Below the pieces are notes generated by a model, which saw nothing but the letters and a program-made list of their open reading frames with translations, was not told where the DNA came from and ran no database searches. DNA of 64,000 nucleotides from Cyclobacterium salsum (GTDB lineage: Bacteria > Bacteroidota > Bacteroidia > Cytophagales > Cyclobacteriaceae): positions 558,001 to 622,000 of the forward strand of contig NZ_WNKG01000001.1 of the NCBI RefSeq assembly GCF_010119245.1, in the 5' to 3' direction. Shown here one piece after another: positions 1-8,323 of this stretch (positions are counted from its first letter, which is position 1; every line of letters begins with the position of its first letter). A program made the translations under genes and the position numbers.

Positions 1-103
1 CATCACCCATGAGCAGGACTGGGGTTCCGGCAGGCAGAGTTTCTACTTTGAAGACCCTTTCGGCCATGTGCTTGAGATCGTTCCGGAAGGTATTTGGGAA
101 TAA
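1..103 (+). CDS. VOC (glyoxalase/bleomycin-resistance) family protein, C-terminal end only
   Basis: The window opens inside a reading frame (codons from base 2) that runs about 33 residues to TAA at 101-103. The fragment contains a phenylalanine/tyrosine-rich strand followed by EDPFGHVLEI, the typical last strand of the vicinal-oxygen-chelate fold. The glutamate in that strand is usually a metal ligand. VOC proteins include glyoxalases, dioxygenases and fosfomycin/bleomycin resistance proteins; the fragment is too short to choose among them. The rest of the gene lies outside the window. Confidence 0.7.
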   Translation, partial: ITHEQDWGSGRQSFYFEDPFGHVLEIVPEGIWE

Positions 104-234
104 AACCGGCCAATCCAAGAGCCTCAACCGGTGAGATTACCTTGTATATAATCGTTTTTTAATGCTTTCTTCACAAAGAAACATTGCTCATTCCCTTTTC
201 TTTTAGAATATTGCATAAAACTTTTAATACATCC

Positions 235-1014
235 ATGGTACAAAAAATACTCCTTACCTTTCTAGTGACGGTGGTAAGTTTACTGCACAGCCAAGCCCAA
301 AACATGAAATTCCATACCAATAAAGTCATTGCTCATCGGGGTGCGTGGAAAGCGGCCCCCCACCCACAAAATTCATTAGCCTCCCTTCAGCAAGCAATAG
401 ATATGGGTTGTGAAGGTTCGGAATTTGATGTTTGGATGACGGCAGATGGGGTATTGGTAGCCAACCATGATGCCGACCATGAGGGAATGATGATTGAAGA
501 AGCTACCTATGCCGAACTCCTGCAAAAGCCCCTTCCTAACGGGGAGAAACTACCAACGGCCGAGGAGTACATCAAAAAAGGGATGACTCAACACGGTACC
601 AAATTGATTTTTGAAATCAAACCCTCCCAAATTTCCAAAGATAGAGGGCAGGAATTAGCGACAAAATCCGTGGAGCTGGTAAAAAAACTAAAATCAGAAA
701 AATGGATAGATTACATCACCTTTGACTATGATATCGGTCTGAAGGTATTGGAATTGGATCCCGAGGCAAACGTCGCTTACCTTACCGGAGATAAAACACC
801 TCAAGAATTAAAGGATGATGGTTTTTTTGGTTTTGACTACAATATTAGGACCGTTAAAGAAAACCCACAATGGATAGAAGCGGCCCAAAAATTAGGACTA
901 ACGGTAAATGCTTGGACGGTCAACGAAGAGGAAGACATGCGTTGGCTGCTGGAAAAAAAGGTTGACTTCATCACAACAGACGAGCCGGAAAAATTATTTT
1001 CTTTGATCAAGTAA
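235..1014 (+). CDS. Secreted glycerophosphodiester phosphodiesterase (GDPD family)
   Basis: Hydrolyses glycerophosphodiesters to glycerol-3-phosphate and an alcohol, probably in the periplasm. The start was moved from a TTG at 184 to the ATG at 235, because a clean signal peptide (positive residue, hydrophobic run, ending near SQAQ) begins there; this gives 259 residues. The GDPD signature follows: AHRG (His34, Arg35), then an ExD pair in GSEFDVW and the HD of ANHDADHE. These are the usual catalytic histidines and metal ligands. Later segments (FEIKPS, VNAWTVN, DFITTDEPE) match conserved strands of the TIM barrel. The next gene starts 4 bases after the stop, so the two are probably co-transcribed for scavenging of organic phosphate. 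Substrate specificity cannot be read from the sequence. Confidence 0.9.
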   Translation: MVQKILLTFLVTVVSLLHSQAQNMKFHTNKVIAHRGAWKAAPHPQNSLASLQQAIDMGCEGSEFDVWMTADGVLVANHDADHEGMMIEEATYAELLQKPLPNGEKLPTAEEYIKKGMTQHGTKLIFEIKPSQISKDRGQELATKSVELVKKLKSEKWIDYITFDYDIGLKVLELDPEANVAYLTGDKTPQELKDDGFFGFDYNIRTVKENPQWIEAAQKLGLTVNAWTVNEEEDMRWLLEKKVDFITTDEPEKLFSLIK

Positions 1015-1018
1015 AAAT

Positions 1019-2623
1019 ATGAATGCCAGCGATCTAAACCGGCTATCGTTTCAGCTTGGAGCCTTGTTTATTGTCCTTTGCTGCCTGAGTTGCCACGAGC
1101 AAGTTCCGGAAAGAAGGGTTAAACATGTGGTTTTAATCGGGCTCGATGCCTTTGGTTCCCGAGGTTTTCAGAAAGCCGAAACGCCAAATATCAATCAAAT
1201 GGTTGCAGAGGGAGCCATTGCCCCTTTTGCCCGTGCGGTTTTGCCTACTAATAGCTCTCCTAACTGGACTTCCATGCTTACCGGAGCCGACCCGCTTCAA
1301 CACGGTGTCTATGACAACGATTGGGAATTGGATAATCAGCGGTGGCCTCCGGTGATTGCCACGGAAAAAGGCATCTATCCCAGTCTCTTTAATTGGATAA
1401 ACGAGCAGCTTCCCGAATCCAAAATGCATTTTTTCTATGAATGGGGTGGGCTTGCGCGCTTGTATGATTTGGAAGGAGTGGATAAGGTTTTTCACGGAAA
1501 TAGCGGGGATGAAGTCTTTTCCAAAGCGGTAGCGGCTTTTTTCGAAGAAAGGCCTGACTTTCTTTTTATCAATATTGATGAAATAGATCACTATGGACAT
1601 CAGGACGGGCACGACTCCAAGGCTTATTTCCAATCCATATCCCATTATGATAGCTTAATAGGCGATTTTGTCGGAAAATTAAAAGAAGCGGACTTGATGG
1701 AGGAAAGCCTGATTCTGATCACCGGGGACCATGGTGGAATTGGAAAAGGCCATGGAGGCAGCAGTTTGGATGAACTCGAAATTCCCATTATCCTCTACGG
1801 AAAAGGGGTTCAAAAAGGCAGGGTTGTAGACAAACCCTGTTACCAGTACGACGCGGCCCCCACCTTGGCCTATGCCTTGGGAATCAGCCCTCCTGATGCT
1901 GGGGTGGGCAGGCCGATTTTGGAGGCATTCGACCCGAAGGCAAAATCCGGTACCTTCGTGCCCATGCCGGTCGTGTCTCCATTAAGCGGCTTATATAAGC
2001 AAGAAGAACTAACGCTGGAAATCAGTGTAGACGCTCCCGAAGCAGAAATTTGGTATACGCTGGATGGCACGCCACCTTCTGCCGACAATGGAAAAAAATT
2101 CGAGAGCCCCCTCACTATTACTGAAAATAGCCTGGTAACGGCTGTAACCTGGATCGAAAACCAAAGCAGCAGACCGGAAATTCAGCAATACAGAATTTCG
2201 AATGAACCAGGAAAGGTGAATTGGAAGTATGCGGAAGGAAACTTCACCCAGATTCCTGACTTCGCCAACCTGGATATCATCGCCTCCGGAAAAAGTTCAG
2301 AGATCAGCCTCGATGAGATTCCACATAGAGCGGATCATTTTGCCCTGCACTACACTGCCAACCTGGTCATTCCCACATCCGGTACCTACACTTTCTTTTT
2401 ACAATCGGACGATGGCAGTTTGCTGTTTTTGAATGGAGAGAAGGTTATTGACAATGATGGCTCACATTCCGCCAAGGAAAAAAATGCCAGTCTTCTCCTG
2501 GAAGCTGGCATTTTTCCGCTGGAGGTATATTACTTTGATGACATTGCCGGAGAAACGCTGGAAGTATCCTTTGCCGGACCGGATCTTCCCAGACAAATAA
2601 TTACAGAAGCCTTTTTTCAATAA
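1019..2623 (+). CDS. Lipoprotein type I phosphodiesterase / alkaline phosphatase superfamily with chitobiase-like and PA14 domains
   Basis: The 534-residue protein starts with a lipoprotein signal (lipobox CLSC, Cys25), so it is likely membrane-anchored. Residues about 35-310 form an alkaline-phosphatase-superfamily phosphodiesterase. Asp43 in GLDAFG is a metal ligand, Thr77 in LPTNSSPNW the probable nucleophile, and DEIDHYGH and TGDHGGIGKGHGG supply the remaining metal ligands. Residues about 320-390 resemble the chitobiase/hexosaminidase C-terminal beta-sandwich (IWYTLDGTPPS). Residues about 410-530 resemble PA14 (QSDDGSLLFLNGEKVIDNDG), a carbohydrate-binding module. The phosphodiesterase family includes nucleotide pyrophosphatases. 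The two appended modules suggest action on a glycan-linked phosphate, but this is inference. It forms a probable operon with the upstream glycerophosphodiesterase. Confidence 0.85.
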   Translation: MNASDLNRLSFQLGALFIVLCCLSCHEQVPERRVKHVVLIGLDAFGSRGFQKAETPNINQMVAEGAIAPFARAVLPTNSSPNWTSMLTGADPLQHGVYDNDWELDNQRWPPVIATEKGIYPSLFNWINEQLPESKMHFFYEWGGLARLYDLEGVDKVFHGNSGDEVFSKAVAAFFEERPDFLFINIDEIDHYGHQDGHDSKAYFQSISHYDSLIGDFVGKLKEADLMEESLILITGDHGGIGKGHGGSSLDELEIPIILYGKGVQKGRVVDKPCYQYDAAPTLAYALGISPPDAGVGRPILEAFDPKAKSGTFVPMPVVSPLSGLYKQEELTLEISVDAPEAEIWYTLDGTPPSADNGKKFESPLTITENSLVTAVTWIENQSSRPEIQQYRISNEPGKVNWKYAEGNFTQIPDFANLDIIASGKSSEISLDEIPHRADHFALHYTANLVIPTSGTYTFFLQSDDGSLLFLNGEKVIDNDGSHSAKEKNASLLLEAGIFPLEVYYFDDIAGETLEVSFAGPDLPRQIITEAFFQ

Positions 2624-2648
2624 TTTTTAGTAGGAGTGCCTAATGAGG

Positions 2649-3806
2649 CTAACGGACTACCGTTCGGGGAATGGCTGCTGGTAAGCGGCTTAGCATTTCA
2701 TTATTCAGCAATTGGGTGACGTTGGTAAAACTGGAAACGTTGATTACGTTATTATTCTGCCTTCCTATCAACACCACTTCCTCCCCCACCTGGACTCCGG
2801 GGATATGACTAATGTCAACCATAAACAAATTCATATTGATCAAGCCTACGATCGGTGCCTTTTTTCCGCGAATAAGTACCTGTCCCCTATTGGAAAGGGC
2901 TCGTGGATAGCCATTGGAATATCCCAACGGTAACACCGCTATTGACATTTTCTGCGTAGCCTGAAAGGCAGTACCGTATCCGATAAACTCCCCCTTATCT
3001 ACTTCCCGAATATCCATTACATCTGTCTTCCAGCTAAAAATTCGCTTCAAAGAGGTGTCCGACTTTTTATTGGTTTCGTGCAGATGAGAAAAATAGATAT
3101 CAGGGCTGGGCCAAAAGCCATACTGCGCCACACCTATCCGAACCAAGTCATAAACCGTGTCTTTCATGGCGAGAGCAGCAGCGGAACAGGCGATATGGCG
3201 GAGTATAGGCATGAATTTTTTCTCTTTGCATTGCCGGAGAAATTCCTTGTATCGTTTGTGTTGCCGGTCGATTTTAAACTGATTGCTGACACTTTCGGCC
3301 CCGCCGAAGTGGGTACAAAGCCCTTCAAACACCAGCCATTCCTCGTTTTTTTTCAGGTAAGCAATCGATTTGGGAAATTCCTTAGCGTTCATGCCCGTTC
3401 TATTCGCTCCCGTTTCCACTTCCAGGTGTATTTTGGCTTTTTTCCCCACTTTTTTGGCTGCGTCCAGTGCCTTGGGCAAGCGATCAAAATAGTAAACAAA
3501 GAAGGCAATATCGTGGGCTACTGCCCATTCCAAATCCTCTTCATAAATAATCCCCATTATCAAAATTTGACTCTCGGGTTTGCATACGCTCAACACCTGC
3601 TCGGCCTCAAAAGAGGAAGCCACACAAAAGTGATGGATTCCACACTTTTCTGCCATGGGAACAAAAGACTCAATTCCGTGGCCATAGGCATTCGCCTTGA
3701 CCACGGAAGAGAGAATCGGTTTTTCACCTATCTTTTTTCTAATAAAATTAACATTGCTTTTATACGCACTCTGTTTTAATTCAATTCTAGAAGAATGTTT
3801 TACCAT
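2649..3806 (-). CDS. Alanine racemase-fold PLP enzyme (divergent alr)
   Basis: The 385-residue protein has the Alr layout: an N-terminal PLP barrel with the lysine in VVKANAYGHG (Lys37), Arg223 in VRIGVAQYG, Tyr277 in IGYGTAF, and the PLGYSNGYPR segment of the C-terminal beta domain. Several active-site positions differ from the canonical enzyme. The carbamylated-lysine site reads Glu129 (LEVETGANRTG), the usual ANSAA reads ACSAA, and the CMD motif of the substrate pocket reads NMN (324-326). This suggests racemisation of something other than, or besides, alanine. Its start overlaps the upstream gene by 7 bases. Placement in a specialised operon, away from ddl or mur genes, argues against it being the housekeeping cell-wall racemase, although that cannot be excluded. 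Confidence 0.85.
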   Translation of the reverse strand: MVKHSSRIELKQSAYKSNVNFIRKKIGEKPILSSVVKANAYGHGIESFVPMAEKCGIHHFCVASSFEAEQVLSVCKPESQILIMGIIYEEDLEWAVAHDIAFFVYYFDRLPKALDAAKKVGKKAKIHLEVETGANRTGMNAKEFPKSIAYLKKNEEWLVFEGLCTHFGGAESVSNQFKIDRQHKRYKEFLRQCKEKKFMPILRHIACSAAALAMKDTVYDLVRIGVAQYGFWPSPDIYFSHLHETNKKSDTSLKRIFSWKTDVMDIREVDKGEFIGYGTAFQATQKMSIAVLPLGYSNGYPRALSNRGQVLIRGKKAPIVGLINMNLFMVDISHIPGVQVGEEVVLIGRQNNNVINVSSFTNVTQLLNNEMLSRLPAAIPRTVVR

Positions 3807-5794
3807 TGTTTTTTAATTTCCAGCCAAGTATATGATTTCCCCCAGCTATCTTTGGCTATCTTTTTAACTTTTTCTACTTCAGCTTGAGGAATTTTATCCA
3901 TGTTGGAGGAAGCCTCCAAATTATTATAGTGAAAGGCATAAACCCTCGCTGCAAACTGATAAAGCGGCAAGGATGATTCACCGTGAATCTCACCGTTTCC
4001 GTAGACAGAGGGTTTTATCTCCTGTCCCCAGTCCTGGCGTCCCTCATTATTGGGATTTAGAAAATAAGCCCGAACGTTACCGGATGGATCTTCCTCTACC
4101 CGGAGTAGCGACACAGCATGAAACCCAAGCATTTCTCCTTTGGCGGAAGTAATGAAAATGCCCACCGGATTTGGATATACCAACCGATGCCCCCCATTAA
4201 ACTGCGGATGACACATGGCATAAAATACCCGTATAAAACCATCAAAGTCTACGATGGCATTGGACAGGTAATCATAAGCAGAGGCAAAGCCTATTTGAAT
4301 CCATTGCCCGTATAAACCCGGATTGGCCCATTTGTGGGGGTCTTCTCCTCTTCCTGTTGCCCTTCGCATCATTTCATTGTACACCCTATCCAACATCGGA
4401 ACCAGTGTGACCGAAACGGCATCCAGGTGATGATCCAGATTTTGAACCAGTCCGGCCACAGTGGTCGAGTAGCTAATCTCCTGTCCCTCAAATCGAAAGC
4501 TCAGGTCATTATGTACCGCAGCTGTTTGCACCATGTGAATCAGCTTTGCCGGAGCATGCTGACTCCACATGCTGATGCCACGGGCACTCTGGCAGGTAGG
4601 GTTATTTCCCTGGCCTACACCCAGCGGCTGACCCAGTATCCTAAGCAAGGCACCAATAAGGTATTGCTTGGGGCTTACTTTTTCGTGTGGAGTCCGGGTT
4701 GACTTCAAAATGCGGTTAGTAACTTCCGGATGAATAGTAATCTTACACAGATTATAGAGTCCCGACCTTACGGCTTCCCTGGAAATGATTCCGTTTTCAA
4801 GCATTTTTGCCAACCCAAAGATGCATTGTGCATTAAAAGGATGAATTACCTGAACAATCAAATAACAGACGAAATCCTTGAATTCATTAAACCGGGCAAC
4901 ACCGGTTGGATTCAACCCCAGGCAAACAGGAATCAGCTCGTGGTACTCTTTGTTCACCAGATGTAATAGTAATGTGGCCTGATACGTACTGACAAGCCCA
5001 AACTGAAGCATGCTGTCTCCCATTGCTTTAGCCTCTTTTTCCAGCGATGCGATTGACATCGTCTGGAGTAGCTTGCCATAGGAAACGTGATCCTTGCCAT
5101 CCGTGGAAGGTGAAGGTTTATAAATAGCCCTCTGAAAAGCTAACAACTCCATGTCTGCAGGATGCTCCGGATTTAACTCAATTTTTTCCTTTACCAGCGC
5201 AATGATTCTGCGTTGCTTTTCGGTAACCACCGGTCGCTGTTCACAAATAAGCGTTAACTCTTCCACCAATTTGGATTTGACTTTGGATAACTCAATCTTC
5301 TCCAAAATGAACTGGAAAAGCGCATGAACTTTATTAAGTTCATGCTCGCTCATTACCAGCCGGGTTTCTTCCTGAGGTTCATTAAAAACAAATTCCAAAT
5401 TGTAAACCAAAACTTCCTGTAGGTAGCTATCGGCTTCTTCCTTCTGAGCCGCAGAACCAGCGATATTGCCTTCCAATATAGCCAACATTCTCAACTCACT
5501 GAGGAGCTCAATGGTAGAATTTGGATGCCCACTTTTGTAGGTTCCGTTTACCAGTTGAGGTATCAGTTTACCAGGGTGTTCCCATGGGCTGTCCTTAAAG
5601 ATTCCCGCCTCGGTCAGGTCGGGAACCTTATCATACACTTCTCGTATGCCTTCCAGCTTGCCGCACCAGGTATCCAACTGGCCCATGATTTTTTGGGCCT
5701 TCTCTCTCTTTGTTAGCGGGGTCGCCGCCACATAATTCTCAAACAACTCTTCAAAAGATGCCAGGTTACTTTCTGAGATCACTCCTTCTTGCAT
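3800..5794 (-). CDS. Uncharacterised 664-residue protein with papain-like Cys/His/Asn arrangement
   Basis: I do not recognise a named family. There is no signal peptide or membrane segment, so it is probably cytoplasmic. Residues 1-390 look all-helical. The C-terminal part carries a glycine-rich turn and cysteine in GQGNNPTCQSARGISMW (Cys401). Further on are GFHAVSLLRVEED (His559) and RAYFLNPNNEGRQDWG (Asn580). This Cys...His...Asn order and spacing, with the strand patterns around His and Asn, resembles the papain/transglutaminase-type fold. That is a visual inference, not an alignment. It lies between an ATP-grasp ligase (25 bases upstream) and an alanine-racemase-like enzyme (7-base overlap), so a role in making, transferring or trimming an amino-acid conjugate is plausible. 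Confidence 0.6.
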   Translation of the reverse strand: MQEGVISESNLASFEELFENYVAATPLTKREKAQKIMGQLDTWCGKLEGIREVYDKVPDLTEAGIFKDSPWEHPGKLIPQLVNGTYKSGHPNSTIELLSELRMLAILEGNIAGSAAQKEEADSYLQEVLVYNLEFVFNEPQEETRLVMSEHELNKVHALFQFILEKIELSKVKSKLVEELTLICEQRPVVTEKQRRIIALVKEKIELNPEHPADMELLAFQRAIYKPSPSTDGKDHVSYGKLLQTMSIASLEKEAKAMGDSMLQFGLVSTYQATLLLHLVNKEYHELIPVCLGLNPTGVARFNEFKDFVCYLIVQVIHPFNAQCIFGLAKMLENGIISREAVRSGLYNLCKITIHPEVTNRILKSTRTPHEKVSPKQYLIGALLRILGQPLGVGQGNNPTCQSARGISMWSQHAPAKLIHMVQTAAVHNDLSFRFEGQEISYSTTVAGLVQNLDHHLDAVSVTLVPMLDRVYNEMMRRATGRGEDPHKWANPGLYGQWIQIGFASAYDYLSNAIVDFDGFIRVFYAMCHPQFNGGHRLVYPNPVGIFITSAKGEMLGFHAVSLLRVEEDPSGNVRAYFLNPNNEGRQDWGQEIKPSVYGNGEIHGESSLPLYQFAARVYAFHYNNLEASSNMDKIPQAEVEKVKKIAKDSWGKSYTWLEIKKQW

Positions 5795-5819
5795 ATATTC
5801 TGATTTATTAAACTCGTTT

Positions 5820-7040
5820 CTAATGATAAAAATCTACATTCTCATAATGTAGCAATAACTCCGTCATTCGGTCGGGATCACTTCCCTTAAAATTAACGGT
5901 TCCAAAATGATTTCCAAAGCCTTCCCGATCACTAATCTTTTGACTACTGAGCGGAGGGACCAGGTTATGATCGAGAAAGTACGATTCTTCCTTAAGCTCC
6001 TCCGGTATAATCAATTTTGAAATTTGGTTTTTGTGCGGATAAATCATCACATTTCCATAGAATGTTTCCGGCCGGGCATCCAATGGTGGTAAAATTTGTT
6101 GAAGTTCATCCTCGCTGAGATCCGGGTCATGACATAAGACAAATGCGCCTAATGCATCAAATCCGTAGGCTTGTCCGCACAGTTCCAAAATATGTCCCCC
6201 TGGAATTCTACAGGCAACCTCTCCAAAGCTCAGTTCATCGTTTTCCGTCAAAAACCACTCCGGGTGAATCATACCGTACTGGATTCCGAAAAGATCAACC
6301 AGCTTTTGCATTTCCTTCAATATTCTATCCCTTTTGGAATGAAGGTGGTTTCCTTCCGGAATAAAGTTGGAATAACCCAATTTAACGTATTCGGTGATGT
6401 TCATGAATCGAATCTTTCCTCCATGGATAAACGCCTCACAGGAAAACTCTTTTCCGGGAAGGTGACTTTCCGCCAAACAAGGGAAATCTTCATCCTGACA
6501 TTTGGAATCCACATCGGCTTGGGATCGAAGCAAACGATGTCCCACCGTTCCGGCAGAGGCGAAAGGTTTGATATGAACCCAACTGTCTTCTTCTCCATCA
6601 ACCTGAAGGTTGGCCTGGTTAAGCCGTTTCATAAAGTTTTTTACACCTTCTTTATTATAAACCTCTTCAAAAAGTCCAACACGAAGACCACCAATCAAGG
6701 CTTTTCTTTTCATCATAGCCTTGTTTCGAAACAAAAACGCCCTGTTCAACACACGGGGATCATCCCTATACAGAGAATTCAAAGCACCGGCCCATTCTAC
6801 CGTTTCTTCAAAAAGTGGAACCGCTACGTCTGCACCGAAGGCATCCAACTTTTCTTTCAAATCGAGCGAATTCGAAGAATCACTCCATTCGTTGAACTGG
6901 TAGGATACAAAAGGAATGTTGTTTTCTTTGGCATATCCCTCAAAATCAGGATAGGAAACAACTACATACGGTTTGTTGAGTTTTTGCATACTTTCTATTA
7001 CGGGTAAACTCCAACCCATTAGTGCAAAACATTTTGCCAT
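5820..7040 (-). CDS. ATP-grasp carboxylate-amine ligase
   Basis: ATP-grasp enzymes join a carboxylate to an amine through an acyl phosphate. The ATG at 7040 was chosen (406 residues) over one 57 bases upstream, because MAKCFALMGWS begins the first beta-alpha unit. The central domain has the ATP lysine and small loop in HIKPFASAGTVGHR (Lys158). Metal and phosphate ligands follow in GMIHPEWF and FGEVACRIPGGHI (Glu274, Arg278). The last motif is typical of the L-amino-acid ligase, carnosine synthase and PurK-like branch. It is the first gene of a tight three-gene minus-strand operon with the Cys/His/Asn protein and the racemase-like protein. The substrates are unknown; dipeptide or amino-acid conjugate formation is the natural guess. 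Confidence 0.75.
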   Translation of the reverse strand: MAKCFALMGWSLPVIESMQKLNKPYVVVSYPDFEGYAKENNIPFVSYQFNEWSDSSNSLDLKEKLDAFGADVAVPLFEETVEWAGALNSLYRDDPRVLNRAFLFRNKAMMKRKALIGGLRVGLFEEVYNKEGVKNFMKRLNQANLQVDGEEDSWVHIKPFASAGTVGHRLLRSQADVDSKCQDEDFPCLAESHLPGKEFSCEAFIHGGKIRFMNITEYVKLGYSNFIPEGNHLHSKRDRILKEMQKLVDLFGIQYGMIHPEWFLTENDELSFGEVACRIPGGHILELCGQAYGFDALGAFVLCHDPDLSEDELQQILPPLDARPETFYGNVMIYPHKNQISKLIIPEELKEESYFLDHNLVPPLSSQKISDREGFGNHFGTVNFKGSDPDRMTELLLHYENVDFYH

Positions 7041-7576
7041 TTTATATTTTTTGTTTGGTTCGGTTAAACCATGCAACAAAAAACAGGCTAAAGTCAATTT
7101 TTAATCAGAAATAAAAAAAACTTCCTATTATAGTTACCTATTTTCTTTATTTAGTGAAAAATGAATACGATAAGTAACATTTACCCCTTCAACTAATGCT
7201 TATTTTTCCAGTATTCAACGACGAAAACGCAGGGCATTATTTTTGCGAAATTTGCGGCAAATACAATCTGCTTCTAAAATTTGTATTTTTGATCAAATAA
7301 ATAAATATTTGTAGGGTTTTCCTATGACAAAAGAGACGCACATATCCTCCCTGATTTACCTGGCCCATGATAATCTTTTTGGGTATCCGATATTGTCTTC
7401 CCTCAAAACTTTCAGGAATGTTTTCAGGGCATAGTCCCTGTATACTTTATTTGGTATCCTATGTGGATACTACCTTTTCGAAAGCGTTCAATCATTCATT
7501 TCAACAACCTTCTTAGGGCTGACTGTCAAAAAGCAAATCAGATGGGAATAGCCGGTAAGCCCAAAACAATGACAAC
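7041..7576. other. Divergent intergenic region before the arginine operon
   Basis: This 536-base A/T-rich gap separates the minus-strand ATP-grasp operon from the plus-strand arginine operon. A match to the Bacteroidota -7 element, TATTTTTG, lies at 7284-7291. Next to it are the palindrome TTGATCAA (7289-7296) and an inverted repeat with 6-base arms (CAAATA at 7294-7299, TATTTG at 7306-7311). These could form a promoter/operator for the arginine genes, which would leave a leader of about 280 bases. A 37-codon frame (7324-7434) lies in that leader but has no arginine-codon run. No strong terminator hairpin was seen. Confidence 0.4.
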
Positions 7577-8278
7577 ATGTCTAACCAGAAATTCATCATA
7601 AAACCAGCGGCAGAAGAACATTGCCATTACGCAGAGACCATTACTGAAGAAATGGAACGCTCCGCTCAGGCCCGGGGAACAGGAATAGCCAAAAGGTCAC
7701 CGGAATACATAAAAACCAAAATGAGGGAAGGGAAGGCGGTAATCGCACTTTCTAAAACCGGGCAGTGGGCAGGTTTTTGTTATATTGAGGCTTGGGGCCA
7801 CGGGAAATTCGTTGCCAACTCGGGCCTTATCGTTTCTCCTGAGTTCCGGAAACATGGGTTGGCAAGGGAGATCAAAAGAGAGGTTTTCAAACTCAGCCGC
7901 AAAAAATATCCCGAGGCGAAAATTTTCGGGCTTACCACCGGTGCTGCCGTCATGAAAATCAACTCCGAATTGGGCTATTATCCGGTCAGTTACTCCGACC
8001 TCACCACCGATGATGATTTCTGGAAAGGATGTCAGAGCTGTGTGAATTATCCTATTCTGATGAGCAAAAACCGCTCAAACTGCTTGTGTACTGCCATGCT
8101 CTACGAGCCAAAAAATGTAAAAAAAGCAGAGCAGAAAAAACTTTCTGCAGAATTTAATAAGAATCTCAGCCTTTTTGAACGCTTAATCAAAATCAAACGG
8201 GCCATGTTTCTTAATATTGCCAAAGGAAAAAGAAATGCCCTGGCCAAAGTAAAAGAAAAAGTTAATCAATCATCTTAA
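7577..8278 (+). CDS. GNAT acyltransferase, probable N-acylglutamate synthase of the arginine operon
   Basis: A 233-residue GNAT protein. The acyl-CoA-binding segment is GLIVSPEFRKHGLAREI (residues 83-99), with the expected RxxGxA loop. It is the first gene of a complete arginine operon that otherwise lacks an argA or argJ. The likely job is therefore making N-acetyl- or N-succinylglutamate, the first committed intermediate. Unusually, the C-terminal third holds four cysteines in a CxxC (152, 155) and CxC (169, 171) pattern, which could bind metal or form a redox switch. A lysine-rich tail follows. The upstream leader may carry regulation. The assignment rests mainly on context; the GNAT family is clear, the substrate is not. 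Confidence 0.8.
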   Translation: MSNQKFIIKPAAEEHCHYAETITEEMERSAQARGTGIAKRSPEYIKTKMREGKAVIALSKTGQWAGFCYIEAWGHGKFVANSGLIVSPEFRKHGLAREIKREVFKLSRKKYPEAKIFGLTTGAAVMKINSELGYYPVSYSDLTTDDDFWKGCQSCVNYPILMSKNRSNCLCTAMLYEPKNVKKAEQKKLSAEFNKNLSLFERLIKIKRAMFLNIAKGKRNALAKVKEKVNQSS

Positions 8279-8323
8279 ATAAAGGTTTGCTTTCGGCATG
8301 GCTTTATAACGATAACCTTAAAT

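Noticed and set aside
3078-3779. 233-codon plus-strand frame opposite the racemase-like gene.
   Set aside because: Antisense shadow with low-complexity aromatic runs; the minus-strand gene has intact PLP motifs.
6171-7007. 278-codon plus-strand frame opposite the ATP-grasp gene.
   Set aside because: Composition rich in Phe, His and Lys, no domain, and it lies wholly antisense to a clear enzyme gene.
7324-7434. 37-codon frame in the arginine-operon leader, a possible attenuation peptide.
   Set aside because: Only two arginine codons, not adjacent, and no competing hairpins with a T run were seen after it.
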